In this document: positions 1 to 7,564 of the stretch, in pieces
How positions within the stretch are numbered: the stretch's first letter is position 1
How the letters are laid out: each line of letters begins with the position of its first letter
Assembly: GCA_040756375.1 (NCBI GenBank)
Contig: JBFLZC010000010.1
Location: 1-64,000 of the forward strand
Source of the DNA: VGSG01 sp040756375
GTDB lineage: Bacteria > Desulfobacterota > Desulfomonilia > Desulfomonilales > Desulfomonilaceae
Direction of reading: 5' to 3'
Length of the DNA: 64,000 nt
Program-made: the position numbers and the translations under genes
The notes under the pieces: generated by a model
Database searches by the model: none
Told to the model about the DNA's origin: nothing
The model's input: only the letters and a program-made list of their open reading frames with translations

Positions 1-12
1 GCCCCCTCACTA

Positions 13-30
13 CCCCCCCCCCCCCCCCCC
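13..30. repeat. Homopolymer run of 18 C
   Basis: An uninterrupted run of 18 cytosines lies close to the window edge and outside any gene. Such runs can vary in length by slippage or mark an assembly weak point. Nothing here shows a phase-variable gene attached to it. Confidence 0.9.
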
Positions 31-68
31 ACCTGGGGACGAAGACATGGATCTTTGCTCATCGGTCA

Positions 69-88
69 CCCGGCAATGAATTGCCGGG
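69..88. repeat. Short palindromic intergenic repeat
   Basis: Eight-base arms (CCCGGCAA / TTGCCGGG) enclose a TGAA loop. The same design, with a GC-rich stem ending in AATTCATT-like text, recurs near 36337-36391, so it probably belongs to a dispersed repeat class and is not a terminator. Confidence 0.5.
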
Positions 89-167
89 CTACTTTCAATC
101 GCCCCTTTGGGGCTTCAGCGGAGTTGAACGGATAATCCATTGAGAATTACCGCGGCCGGCGGACTTC

Positions 168-1577
168 TCACTGCCGCTGCTGTCGGTACTCCAGCGCTCG
201 CTGTATCATACCTTGAGCCCAAAGAGGCTCGCCCAATGCATGAATATGAACATACGTGGCAAGGGTGTTCCATCGACACAGGCCATCCCGCGCGCCGTCG
301 ATGCCCTGGCCTCTCAACACCTTGAAGGCGCAGGCCACCTGCGCTTCGTCGATGTTCGTGACACAGGAGTAATGGAACTCGTGACCCGTAAGAAGCGCTC
401 CAGCCGGATAAAAAGGATTGGGCCCGGAAACCTCCGCACGAATATATCCGTGTCCCTGAGGCGTCTTTTGGAGCACCGTGTCTACCGGAAGGACTCCGGC
501 CATGGGGAAAACCTGTTCGTCAATCGCGAGGCTGCGGGAAAGATACATGAGGCCGCCGCACTCCGCATAAATAGGGAGACCGTTGCGGGCAGCTTCCAGG
601 ACCGCAGTTCTAAACGTCACATTGTCCGCTAGGCTCTGAGCATGGGTCTCCGGGAATCCGCCCCCTATGTAGAGCGCATCCACCTGCGGGAACTCCCGAC
701 TTTCCAGCGCACTGATCAGCTGAATTTCCGCGCCTTGTCTTCTAAGAGCCTCCAGATTTTCAGGGTAGTAGAACTGAAATGCCGAGTCCTGAAGAACGCC
801 GATCACCGGGGTCGGACTGCACTGACGAAGAGGCGCCGTAAAAACCTCGGAGCGATCGGCATAGACCACGTGATTAGAGTCGCGTGCTATCCGCAAAACT
901 TGTTCCAGATCGATGCTCTGTTCCGCAATCGCGGCCGCGTCCTGGATGAATCCCAGGGCCTCGGGGTGCTCGTGCCACGGAAGCAGCCCCAGATGCCGCT
1001 GTGGGAAATGCTCAAGTCCCATTTTGCGGACCGAGCCGATGACCGGAATCGAGGTCGCGTCCTCGATAGCTGCCCGAACTACCTGTTCATGCCGCGTCCC
1101 ACCGACCCGATTCAGGATTACGCCCTTGATCTCCAGCTCAGGATCCAGACTTCGGCAACCTTCGACCAGCGCTGCGGCAGTTCGAGTCATCTTGGTAACG
1201 TCAACGAGGAGTATGACCGGCGCTTTTAGGAGCTTTGCCAACTCTGCGGTGCTGTAGCTCCCCGATGAATCCACCCCGTCGAATATCCCGCGGTTGCCCT
1301 CCACAATAGCTATATCTCTGTCCGCGGACTGATGAACGAATGAGGCGCACACTGTCTCCCTATCAAAGAGGTATGCGTCCAGATTGTGGCATTCACCACC
1401 TGCGGCAAGCCCGAGCCATCCCGCGTCGATGTAATCCGGCCCTTTCTTGAACACTGCCAGAGACAATCCACGCTTGCGTAGCGCTGCGGTGAGCCCAACC
1501 GTCACAAAGGTCTTGCCTGCTCCGCCTCGAAGCGCACCGATTACGATCCTTCCTATGGAACTACATGCCTTTTTCAT
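168..1577 (-). CDS. dsrN: DsrN/CbiA-type a,c-diamide synthase
   Basis: This 469-residue protein belongs to the CobB/CbiA family. It has an N-terminal P-loop amidoligase domain (GALRGGAGKT near residue 15) and a C-terminal class I glutaminase-like domain with its cysteine in YAECGG near residue 340. CbiA enzymes use glutamine and ATP to amidate the a and c carboxylates of cobyrinate. The copy encoded beside dsrAB, called DsrN, is thought to amidate siroheme for dissimilatory sulfite reductase. The dsrABD operon is about 1.6 kb away and divergent, so DsrN is the best reading; a true cobalamin CbiA cannot be excluded. The start overlaps the end of the upstream gene by 17 bases, suggesting translational coupling. 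Confidence 0.85.
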   Translation of the reverse strand: MKKACSSIGRIVIGALRGGAGKTFVTVGLTAALRKRGLSLAVFKKGPDYIDAGWLGLAAGGECHNLDAYLFDRETVCASFVHQSADRDIAIVEGNRGIFDGVDSSGSYSTAELAKLLKAPVILLVDVTKMTRTAAALVEGCRSLDPELEIKGVILNRVGGTRHEQVVRAAIEDATSIPVIGSVRKMGLEHFPQRHLGLLPWHEHPEALGFIQDAAAIAEQSIDLEQVLRIARDSNHVVYADRSEVFTAPLRQCSPTPVIGVLQDSAFQFYYPENLEALRRQGAEIQLISALESREFPQVDALYIGGGFPETHAQSLADNVTFRTAVLEAARNGLPIYAECGGLMYLSRSLAIDEQVFPMAGVLPVDTVLQKTPQGHGYIRAEVSGPNPFYPAGALLTGHEFHYSCVTNIDEAQVACAFKVLRGQGIDGARDGLCRWNTLATYVHIHALGEPLWAQGMIQRALEYRQQRQ

Positions 1578-2868
1578 TTGGCCATCTTACACCGTTTCGT
1601 GGCTTTTGAGGGAGCAGCTCTAGGAGTTGATGCGCCTGAAAAATGTGATCAACCAAGTGCTGCCGAATGATCGGCATTTCCGGCGCTGTCTGATCGTAGG
1701 AATCCACGGTCTCACGAAAGACGCACGCTAGGTCCGCAGGGGACATACGCACAGCCCTAGCAGTAAAGACCTCATACAACTCGGTATCGATCCTTCCACT
1801 TGCCGCCTTATGCCTCAGGTTTTCCGAAAACCCTCGAATTGTGGCTTCCAGGCAATGATCTCCAGCCCAAACCACGTCGCCGACTCCGTCCAGGCGATCG
1901 AGGCGCATCCGGATCGTGAGGTTGGCAAAGAAGGCCCAGAGAGCCTCCAGCCGATCTTCCGGCGAACCGGCCGGGAATTCACTTCTGGTCGCGTACTGTC
2001 GTGCAGTAATCAGCCTTACGTGTACTCCTGTGGAGGAGGACTGCACGACAAAATCCCCCGAAGCGTGGTGCCACGGGTAGATCTCTTCGTACGTGTTCGG
2101 GTTGTAGTAATAACTGAGAATATACGCTGCCTGCCGGTAGATCTCGCTGGCCTCATGCGCCGAACAAATACGATAACCGTTGTCCATGTCCCAAAGAACC
2201 ATTCGTGGGGGCGAACCCTGTTCTGCCGCGGCCAAGTGGAACTCATGGTACCCGTCGAGCCACTCGCCAAGGAACATAGACACGGGCCAGAGCGATTCCG
2301 CTTCTCGCAGTGTCACGTCCGACATGAGCAGAAAGACCTCTGGGAGAAAGCGTGGCCCGAAACGCCGGTTGAGGTTGTCAATAACCTGGAATTCACGTTC
2401 GAGCCTGGATCTCCCGTGTTCGGTCAGGGCCACGTTCATCACGAACGATACGAACCCCTCCTCCATCAGGACCCTTACGCGGGCCGGATGATAGTCACTC
2501 CCGTGTTTCTCGGTGACTATCTGAATGCTCGTCGGGTTAGCCACTGGCAGCCCGACCTTTTGCGCAGTAATACCTGCGACCTGAGAAAAGTTTTGAACCA
2601 CGGCGTGTTCGATGCAACTTAGGTACTCCCCGTAAGTGGGCCCGGTTTGTACTAAGGCCCCTCCATCAGGGCGCTCTACCGGCACTCGGGCCTCAAGCTC
2701 CGCGAGGCTCATGAGCAGCGGGCCTCCAGGGGCAGACCTCAAGGATTGGAATTCAGGCAGTTGCATGTGGCTCACGAAAACCTGGAGCGAGCAGGATTGA
2801 ATTTGCCCTCCAGTACACCTTTCGCTGCCCGTTTCGTCAAGAGCGAGGAAATGGCCGCCCTCGGGCAA
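1561..2868 (-). CDS. Conserved protein of unknown function in the dsr locus
   Basis: A 435-residue soluble protein without signal peptide or membrane segment. I do not recognise a named family. The middle part (a DMDNGYR motif, then a YPWHHASGDF segment) faintly recalls the catalytic loop of kinase-like phosphotransferases, but no convincing P-loop or DFG-like set can be read. It overlaps the downstream dsrN by 17 bases and is divergent from dsrA, so the two genes probably share a transcript and a role tied to the reductase or its cofactor. That role is inference from context only. An alternative start is the Met at residue 53. Confidence 0.75.
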   Translation of the reverse strand: MPEGGHFLALDETGSERCTGGQIQSCSLQVFVSHMQLPEFQSLRSAPGGPLLMSLAELEARVPVERPDGGALVQTGPTYGEYLSCIEHAVVQNFSQVAGITAQKVGLPVANPTSIQIVTEKHGSDYHPARVRVLMEEGFVSFVMNVALTEHGRSRLEREFQVIDNLNRRFGPRFLPEVFLLMSDVTLREAESLWPVSMFLGEWLDGYHEFHLAAAEQGSPPRMVLWDMDNGYRICSAHEASEIYRQAAYILSYYYNPNTYEEIYPWHHASGDFVVQSSSTGVHVRLITARQYATRSEFPAGSPEDRLEALWAFFANLTIRMRLDRLDGVGDVVWAGDHCLEATIRGFSENLRHKAASGRIDTELYEVFTARAVRMSPADLACVFRETVDSYDQTAPEMPIIRQHLVDHIFQAHQLLELLPQKPRNGVRWPNEKGM

Positions 2869-2900
2869 GTGAATGGTTGCCGCATCCTTATTTATTTTTC

Positions 2901-2947
2901 TTGACTTAAGTCCTGCTTTTGACTTAGGGTATCACGATCTTTATGTG
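2901..2947 (+). promoter_or_regulatory. Candidate dsrA promoter with tandem TTGACTTA repeats
   Basis: TTGACT at 2919-2924 is followed after 17 bases by TATGTG at 2942-2947. The octamer TTGACTTA also occurs at 2901-2908, exactly 18 bases upstream of the second copy. The tandem copies could be two -35 elements or an activator site. This sits in the divergent gap between dsrA and the unknown gene at 1561-2868. Confidence 0.45.
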
Positions 2948-3141
2948 GGTGGCTTATGCCTTTCCGGGTCACTTAACCCATTCGATTAAATCTGAGCCGT
3001 TCATTCGGAAAGGGAGCACGAAAGGTGAGGGCTTTCGGGCGAGGAGCATCTTTTCTTCCACACGCTGACCCTCACAGCGAATAAGAGTTTTCCACGAAGT
3101 TTGATTGGGACAAACCTGATTACAGAGAGGAGGAAGCGTTT

Positions 3142-4431
3142 ATGGCGAAGCATAAAACCCCTATGCTTGACGAACTTGAAAAGGGACCGTGGCCAAGCTT
3201 CGTGTCCGACATCAAGTATCAGGCAGAGAAAGGCAAGCAAGCCCTGAAAGACGCCCCTGACGACCTTCTGGGCGTGATGGAACTCTCCTACGAAGACCGG
3301 GTTACCCACTGGAAACACGGTGGCATCGTAGGCGTGTTCGGGTACGGCGGCGGCGTCATCGGTCGTTATTGCGACCAGCCGCAAAAATTCCCCGGTGTGG
3401 CCCACTTCCATACCGTCCGAGTGAACCAGCCGGCCAGCAAATTCTACAAGACCGACTTCTTGAAAGGGCTGTGCAGTCTCTGGGAGAAGTACGGGAGCGG
3501 TCTCACCAACATGCACGGCTCCACGGGCGACATCATTCTCCTGGGAACAGTCACGGACAACCTGGAGTACATGTTCTACGAAATGACACATGATCTGAAC
3601 CAGGATCTTGGCGGGTCCGGATCAAACCTACGGACTCCGAGTTGCTGTCTCGGTCGTGCCCGGTGCGAGTGGAGCTGCTATGACACGCAAGAAGCGTGCT
3701 ACCAGTTCACCATGGCGTACCAGGACGAACTCCATCGGCCTGCGTTCCCTTACAAGTTCAAGATCAAGTTCGATGGATGCCCCAACGGCTGCGTGGCCGC
3801 CATTGCCCGATCGGACATGTCCGTGATCGGCACCTGGAAGGATGACATCCGCATCGATCAATCCGCGGTGCAGGCGTACGCCGGCGGCGAACTCAAGCCT
3901 AACGGTGGCGCCCATTCCGGCAAAGATTGGGGCAAGTTCGACATGATGAAAGAGGTAGTCGATCTGTGCCCGACCGGCTGCATGTGGTGGGACGGCAAGA
4001 AGCTGACCATCGACAACCGTGAGTGCAGCCGCTGCATGCACTGCCTCAACGTCATGCCAAGAGCCCTCCGCATTGGGACCGAAACCGGCGCCTCCATCCT
4101 GTTCGGCGCGAAGGCCCCCATCCTCGAAGGCGCTCAGATGTCCACCCTGACTGTTCCGTTCATTCCTATGGAGCCTCCCTACGAGGAACTCAAAGAACTG
4201 TTGGAGAAGGTCTGGGATTGGTGGATGGAAGAAGGCAAGAACCGCGAACGTCTGGGCGAGCTGATCCAGCGAGAAACCTGGCAGAAGTTCCTCCAGATCG
4301 TCGAACTGGATCCCGACCCGAGGATGGTGGACGAGCCCAGGAGCAACCCCTACATCTTCTGGAGAGAAGAAGAGGTTGAGGGTGGTTGGACTCGCGACAT
4401 TACTGAATACCGAAAGAAACACCAGAGGTAG
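3142..4431 (+). CDS. dsrA: Dissimilatory sulfite reductase subunit alpha
   Basis: DsrA (429 residues) forms the cytoplasmic DsrA2B2 core that reduces sulfite, acting with DsrC. The siroheme-coupled [4Fe-4S] cysteines are readable as Cys169, Cys175, Cys213 and Cys217. Their spacing (6, 38, 4) equals that of Desulfovibrio vulgaris DsrA. The inserted ferredoxin domain supplies Cys276, Cys280, Cys295, Cys298 and Cys301. Length is typical. A strong GAGGAGG site precedes the ATG. dsrB follows after 14 bases and dsrD after that. Sequence type is that of a reducing (bacterial) Dsr rather than an oxidative one, supported by the presence of dsrD. Confidence 0.98.
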   Translation: MAKHKTPMLDELEKGPWPSFVSDIKYQAEKGKQALKDAPDDLLGVMELSYEDRVTHWKHGGIVGVFGYGGGVIGRYCDQPQKFPGVAHFHTVRVNQPASKFYKTDFLKGLCSLWEKYGSGLTNMHGSTGDIILLGTVTDNLEYMFYEMTHDLNQDLGGSGSNLRTPSCCLGRARCEWSCYDTQEACYQFTMAYQDELHRPAFPYKFKIKFDGCPNGCVAAIARSDMSVIGTWKDDIRIDQSAVQAYAGGELKPNGGAHSGKDWGKFDMMKEVVDLCPTGCMWWDGKKLTIDNRECSRCMHCLNVMPRALRIGTETGASILFGAKAPILEGAQMSTLTVPFIPMEPPYEELKELLEKVWDWWMEEGKNRERLGELIQRETWQKFLQIVELDPDPRMVDEPRSNPYIFWREEEVEGGWTRDITEYRKKHQR

Positions 4432-4445
4432 CAGGAGGTTACGAT

Positions 4446-5564
4446 ATGCCATACGATCCCAGTGATCCTCTTAAGGATAGAATTACCGATATAGGGCCCC
4501 GGTACTACAAAGAGTTCTTTCCACCCGTTATCGAGAAGAACTATGGCAAGTGGCTCTATCACGAGATCTTGGAGCCGGGTGTCCTTGTACATGTGTCGGA
4601 AACCGGAGACGAGGTTTACACCGTGCGCGTGGGCGCAGCTCGTCTGATAAGCATTGAGCTCATCCGAGAGATGTGCGAGATAGCGGACAAGCACTGCGAC
4701 GGGTACCTTCGCTTTACCACCAGGAACAATGTGGAGTTCATGGTGGACAACAAGGCCAAGGTTAAACCCCTCCTGGATGACTTGAAGGCCCGCAAGTTCG
4801 CAGCCGGCTCCAACAAGTTCCCCATCGGCGGAACGGGCGCGGGCGTCACCAACATAGTGCACACCCAGGGCTGGGCGCACTGCCACACACCCGCAATCGA
4901 TGCGTCCGGTGTGGTGAAGGCGGTCATGGACGGCGTGTACGAGGACTTCGGTAAGATGCGCCTCCCCGCTCAGGTCAGGATTTCCCTTGCTTGCTGCCTG
5001 AACATGTGCGGCGCGGTTCACTGTTCGGATATCGCGATCCTTGGTATCCACCGCAAGCCGCCTATGATCGACCATGAGTACATCGACAAGCTGTGCGAGC
5101 TCCCGCTCGCCATCGCGGCCTGCCCCACCGCGGCCATCAAGCCGGCCAAGACCGAATCGGGTCTTAAGAGCCTTGAAGTCAATGCCGTGCGCTGCATGTT
5201 CTGCGGCAACTGCTACACCATGTGTGCGGCAATGCCTCTGGCCGACGAACTGGGCAGCGGTATCGCAATTTTGGTTGGCGGCAAGATCTCCAACCGCATT
5301 AGCAAGCCCAAGTTCTCCAAGGTCGTTATCCCGTTCATCCCCAACGAGCCGCCTCGTTGGCAGAGCACGGTCAAGGCCGTGAAGAACATCCTCGATGTGT
5401 ACGCAAAGGACGCCAAGAAGTATGAGCGCGTGGGCGACTGGGCTGCCCGGATCGGTTGGGAGCGCTTCTTCGAGAAGACCAACATCCCCTTTACGCATCA
5501 CTTGATTGACGATTACCGGTTCGCCTACACCACATGGAGGCAGTCAACGCAGTTTAAGTTCTAG
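4446..5564 (+). CDS. dsrB: Dissimilatory sulfite reductase subunit beta
   Basis: DsrB (372 residues) carries the catalytically active siroheme in the DsrA2B2 complex. Visible cofactor motifs are HTQGWAHCHTPA near residue 140, LACCLNMCGAVHCSD near 180, and a ferredoxin set (CPTAA, then CMFCGNCYTMC near 245). AGGAGG lies 8 bases before the ATG. It is the middle gene of dsrABD; the dsrD start is 25 bases downstream. Confidence 0.98.
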   Translation: MPYDPSDPLKDRITDIGPRYYKEFFPPVIEKNYGKWLYHEILEPGVLVHVSETGDEVYTVRVGAARLISIELIREMCEIADKHCDGYLRFTTRNNVEFMVDNKAKVKPLLDDLKARKFAAGSNKFPIGGTGAGVTNIVHTQGWAHCHTPAIDASGVVKAVMDGVYEDFGKMRLPAQVRISLACCLNMCGAVHCSDIAILGIHRKPPMIDHEYIDKLCELPLAIAACPTAAIKPAKTESGLKSLEVNAVRCMFCGNCYTMCAAMPLADELGSGIAILVGGKISNRISKPKFSKVVIPFIPNEPPRWQSTVKAVKNILDVYAKDAKKYERVGDWAARIGWERFFEKTNIPFTHHLIDDYRFAYTTWRQSTQFKF

Positions 5565-5589
5565 TGTCGGTAATCAGAGGAGCAATTCC

Positions 5590-5826
5590 ATGACAGACGA
5601 TGAAGCCAAAAAAGCTATCCTGGACGCATTAGGCCAGAAGTCGGGCGCCAAGACCAAGTTCTACCTGAAAGACTTCTACAAGATAATCCCGGATATGAAA
5701 CCTCGGGATGTCAAGAACATAGTGAATAAGATGGTCGGCGAAGGCCTTCTTGAGTATTGGTCCAGCGGGAGCACAACTCTGATCGGGCTTAAAGGAGCAG
5801 GCAAGCAACACAAGGAAGAGGATTAG
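5590..5826 (+). CDS. dsrD: DsrD, dissimilatory sulfite reductase activator
   Basis: A 78-residue winged-helix protein that matches DsrD, with PDMKPRDVKNIVNKMVGEG in the recognition-helix region and a SSGSTT wing. DsrD is restricted to sulfate or sulfite reducers and disproportionators, and has been reported to stimulate DsrAB activity. The ATG at 5590 has GAGGAG nearby. The longer in-frame extension upstream overlaps dsrB and lacks a ribosome site, so the short form is preferred. Confidence 0.95.
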   Translation: MTDDEAKKAILDALGQKSGAKTKFYLKDFYKIIPDMKPRDVKNIVNKMVGEGLLEYWSSGSTTLIGLKGAGKQHKEED

Positions 5827-5869
5827 TTCCTAACGTCTCTTCCCATGTGACTGCCGTTCCGAAACAATG

Positions 5870-5943
5870 GGGGGGGCATCTGCCCCCCCTCTACAGCCCG
5901 CACAACGGCCTTCAGACCGAGAGTGGACTGAAGGGCCGGTTGT
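5870..5943 (+). terminator. Two hairpins after dsrD
   Basis: A perfect 9-bp stem (seven G then CA, paired to TG then seven C, 5870-5889) is followed by a longer imperfect stem (5902-5915 with 5928-5943). Neither has a clean T-tract, so they may stabilise the dsrABD transcript's 3' end or act as a terminator without poly-U. They lie between the convergent dsrD and prmA-like genes. Confidence 0.4.
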
Positions 5944-5976
5944 TCGCCTTCACAAACCAACCCAGGGTCAGGCTAG

Positions 5977-6633
5977 TCAGCCTGGCCGCATCCACAATCC
6001 GGCATTCCACTCTTGCCTTCCCATACTTCTTACGAGTTCTAGACCGTGCGAAGCGTAGGTCTCCCGCACAGCTTCTTTCATGGCCTCCGCGATACCCGAA
6101 AGAATTAAGAACCGGCCAGTTAACCGGAACAGGTCGGGCGACAACCTGATTAAGGTTGGAGCGGCCAGATTGGCTAATACGATGTCAAAGCTCACGGCCA
6201 CTGCTTCTGTGTTGCCCACAAAGAGTTCCGCGCCGCCTTGCTTGTCATTGTGCGCTATGTGATTGAGCCTGAAATTGCGCCGCGCGGTGCAAACTGCGGC
6301 GGCGTCTGTGTCAAAGCCTGCTGTGAAACTCCCGCCGAGAAGCCGAGCTGCAATAGCGAGCACACCGGTTCCGGTTCCCACGTCGAGGACAGTGGGACCA
6401 TCCCCTTGTTTAGCAAAGGCGGCGATAGCGAGTTCCAGCAGTTCCAAGGCCATGACAGTGCTCGGATGATCGCCTGCGCCAAAGGAAGGCCCCGGGTCGA
6501 TGACGATATTGATACGATCGTCCCCGGCAAAGGCTCGTTCCCAGTACGGAACCAGCCGAAGCCCCTCCCCGACTTCGACGGATCGCACATTCCCCATCCA
6601 GCTTTGGAATCTCGTTTTCGATTTTCTCTTCAA
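5977..6633 (-). CDS. PrmA-like methyltransferase lacking the N-terminal domain
   Basis: This 218-residue protein matches the catalytic half of ribosomal protein L11 methyltransferase. The SAM site is DVGTGTGVLAIAA near residue 80, the NPP-like motif is NLAAPTL near 155, and DPGPSFGAGDHPST precedes the fold. PrmA is usually about 290 residues; the N-terminal L11-recognition domain is missing. The start used is TTG at 6633. The frame stays open only about 30 codons further to the stop of the upstream gene. It may methylate a different protein, so I give no gene symbol. Confidence 0.75.
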   Translation of the reverse strand: MKRKSKTRFQSWMGNVRSVEVGEGLRLVPYWERAFAGDDRINIVIDPGPSFGAGDHPSTVMALELLELAIAAFAKQGDGPTVLDVGTGTGVLAIAARLLGGSFTAGFDTDAAAVCTARRNFRLNHIAHNDKQGGAELFVGNTEAVAVSFDIVLANLAAPTLIRLSPDLFRLTGRFLILSGIAEAMKEAVRETYASHGLELVRSMGRQEWNAGLWMRPG

Positions 6634-6723
6634 TGGGGCTTGTTTCCGAATGACTCTGGGGCACGAATTACGAGCCGCGCGTGTTAGGATCCGATCAATT
6701 CTGATCCAAAGGCAGTGATGAGA

Positions 6724-7116
6724 TTACTCAGACGGGGGTGTGGGCCCGAGCTTGCTTTCAATGGAGCTTAGCCGGTCTCGGACGCTGTCCATCTCTTCAG
6801 CGTAGTGCAGGACTGTTTCATTGACCACGGACGCGAACTTCCTTAGATCGTGGTGGATAATCTCAACTCGGTTCTCCAGTTTGTCGAAACGGCGCTCTAA
6901 TCTCTCAATCCGAGTCTCCAGGCTCCCAACCCGAGATTCCAGGTTCCCAACCCGAGTCTCCAAGCTCTCAATTCGAGTGTCCAGGCTCTCTATCCGAGTC
7001 TCCAGCGCAGCCACGCGGGCATCCAGCGCTTCAAGCGACGTGCGCACCAACCGCATTTCATTGCGGATCTCCAGCAGAATCTCGATGGTGAGGTCCTTTA
7101 TTTCCGAGTCGGTCAT
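6724..7116 (-). CDS. Coiled-coil protein with heptad repeats
   Basis: A 130-residue soluble protein dominated by a parallel-type coiled coil. From about residue 30 to 85 the sequence repeats ALETRIESLDTRIESLETRV-like heptads, with hydrophobic a/d positions and Arg/Glu elsewhere. The DNA carries matching repeats of about 21 bases (6895-7015). No catalytic motif is visible. It sits just upstream of the PrmA-like gene on the same strand and its stop lies in that gene's frame. It resembles short SlyX- or tail-fibre-like coiled coils only in composition. Confidence 0.65.
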   Translation of the reverse strand: MTDSEIKDLTIEILLEIRNEMRLVRTSLEALDARVAALETRIESLDTRIESLETRVGNLESRVGSLETRIERLERRFDKLENRVEIIHHDLRKFASVVNETVLHYAEEMDSVRDRLSSIESKLGPTPPSE

Positions 7117-7306
7117 GACTTATGAATCCCGATCGAGGAGAGAGGGGGCCTAGAATGACGCACACGGTAACCGGATCTGTGCACGAAGTCAATGAAGAGA
7201 ACAAAGATAAATGCTGTATGAAGTTGAGGTGATGCGCTCAACAATGTGACATGGATGGGAATATAAACAGCCCTGGCAACCTATCGTCAGGTAATTTTCA
7301 TAGGAC

Positions 7307-7425
7307 TGCGCTATCAAACGGTGAATCAAGGTAGGTCGGGTTGAGCCCAGCGAAACCCGACAGGTTGCCTTGGGCATGATGTCGGATTTCGTCCCGCGCA
7401 GTTCGCGGGACTCAATCCGACCTAC
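7307..7425. repeat. Dispersed repeat, family C copy 1
   Basis: Begins with GCGCTATCAAAC, then GTAGGTCGGGTTGAG, and ends with CTCAATCCGACCTAC, so the ends are inverted. The same element lies in opposite orientation at 39885-40002. It occupies most of the 450-base gap between the coiled-coil gene and rng. Confidence 0.75.
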
Positions 7426-7459
7426 GGCCTGATTGATTTGTGGGGGCCAGCGCGAAAAG

Positions 7460-7482
7460 CACTGCTGGGCAAGCCAGCAGTG
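7460..7482. repeat. Palindromic repeat, family B copy 1
   Basis: CACTGCTGG and CCAGCAGTG arms around a GCAAG core. The same palindrome recurs twice at 14901-14971 and once at 21255-21283. Confidence 0.75.
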
Positions 7483-7564
7483 GCACCCAAGACACAAGCC
7501 TCATTTCCTTGAACTCCAACTGCAAGACGTGGAAACTTCTGAGAACCATCACAACTCTTCCGGG

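Noticed and set aside
13..30. The poly-C run as a phase-variation switch
   Set aside because: It is not inside or directly before a gene in this window and may be an assembly feature.
642..1229. Long plus-strand frames across dsrN and the neighbouring gene
   Set aside because: They are antisense shadows without ribosome sites or recognisable domains.
3001..3591. A minus-strand frame over the dsrA start
   Set aside because: dsrA is certain from its cysteine pattern, and the opposite frame has no domain.
7189..7497. A 102-residue minus-strand frame
   Set aside because: It lies entirely over dispersed repeats of families B and C.
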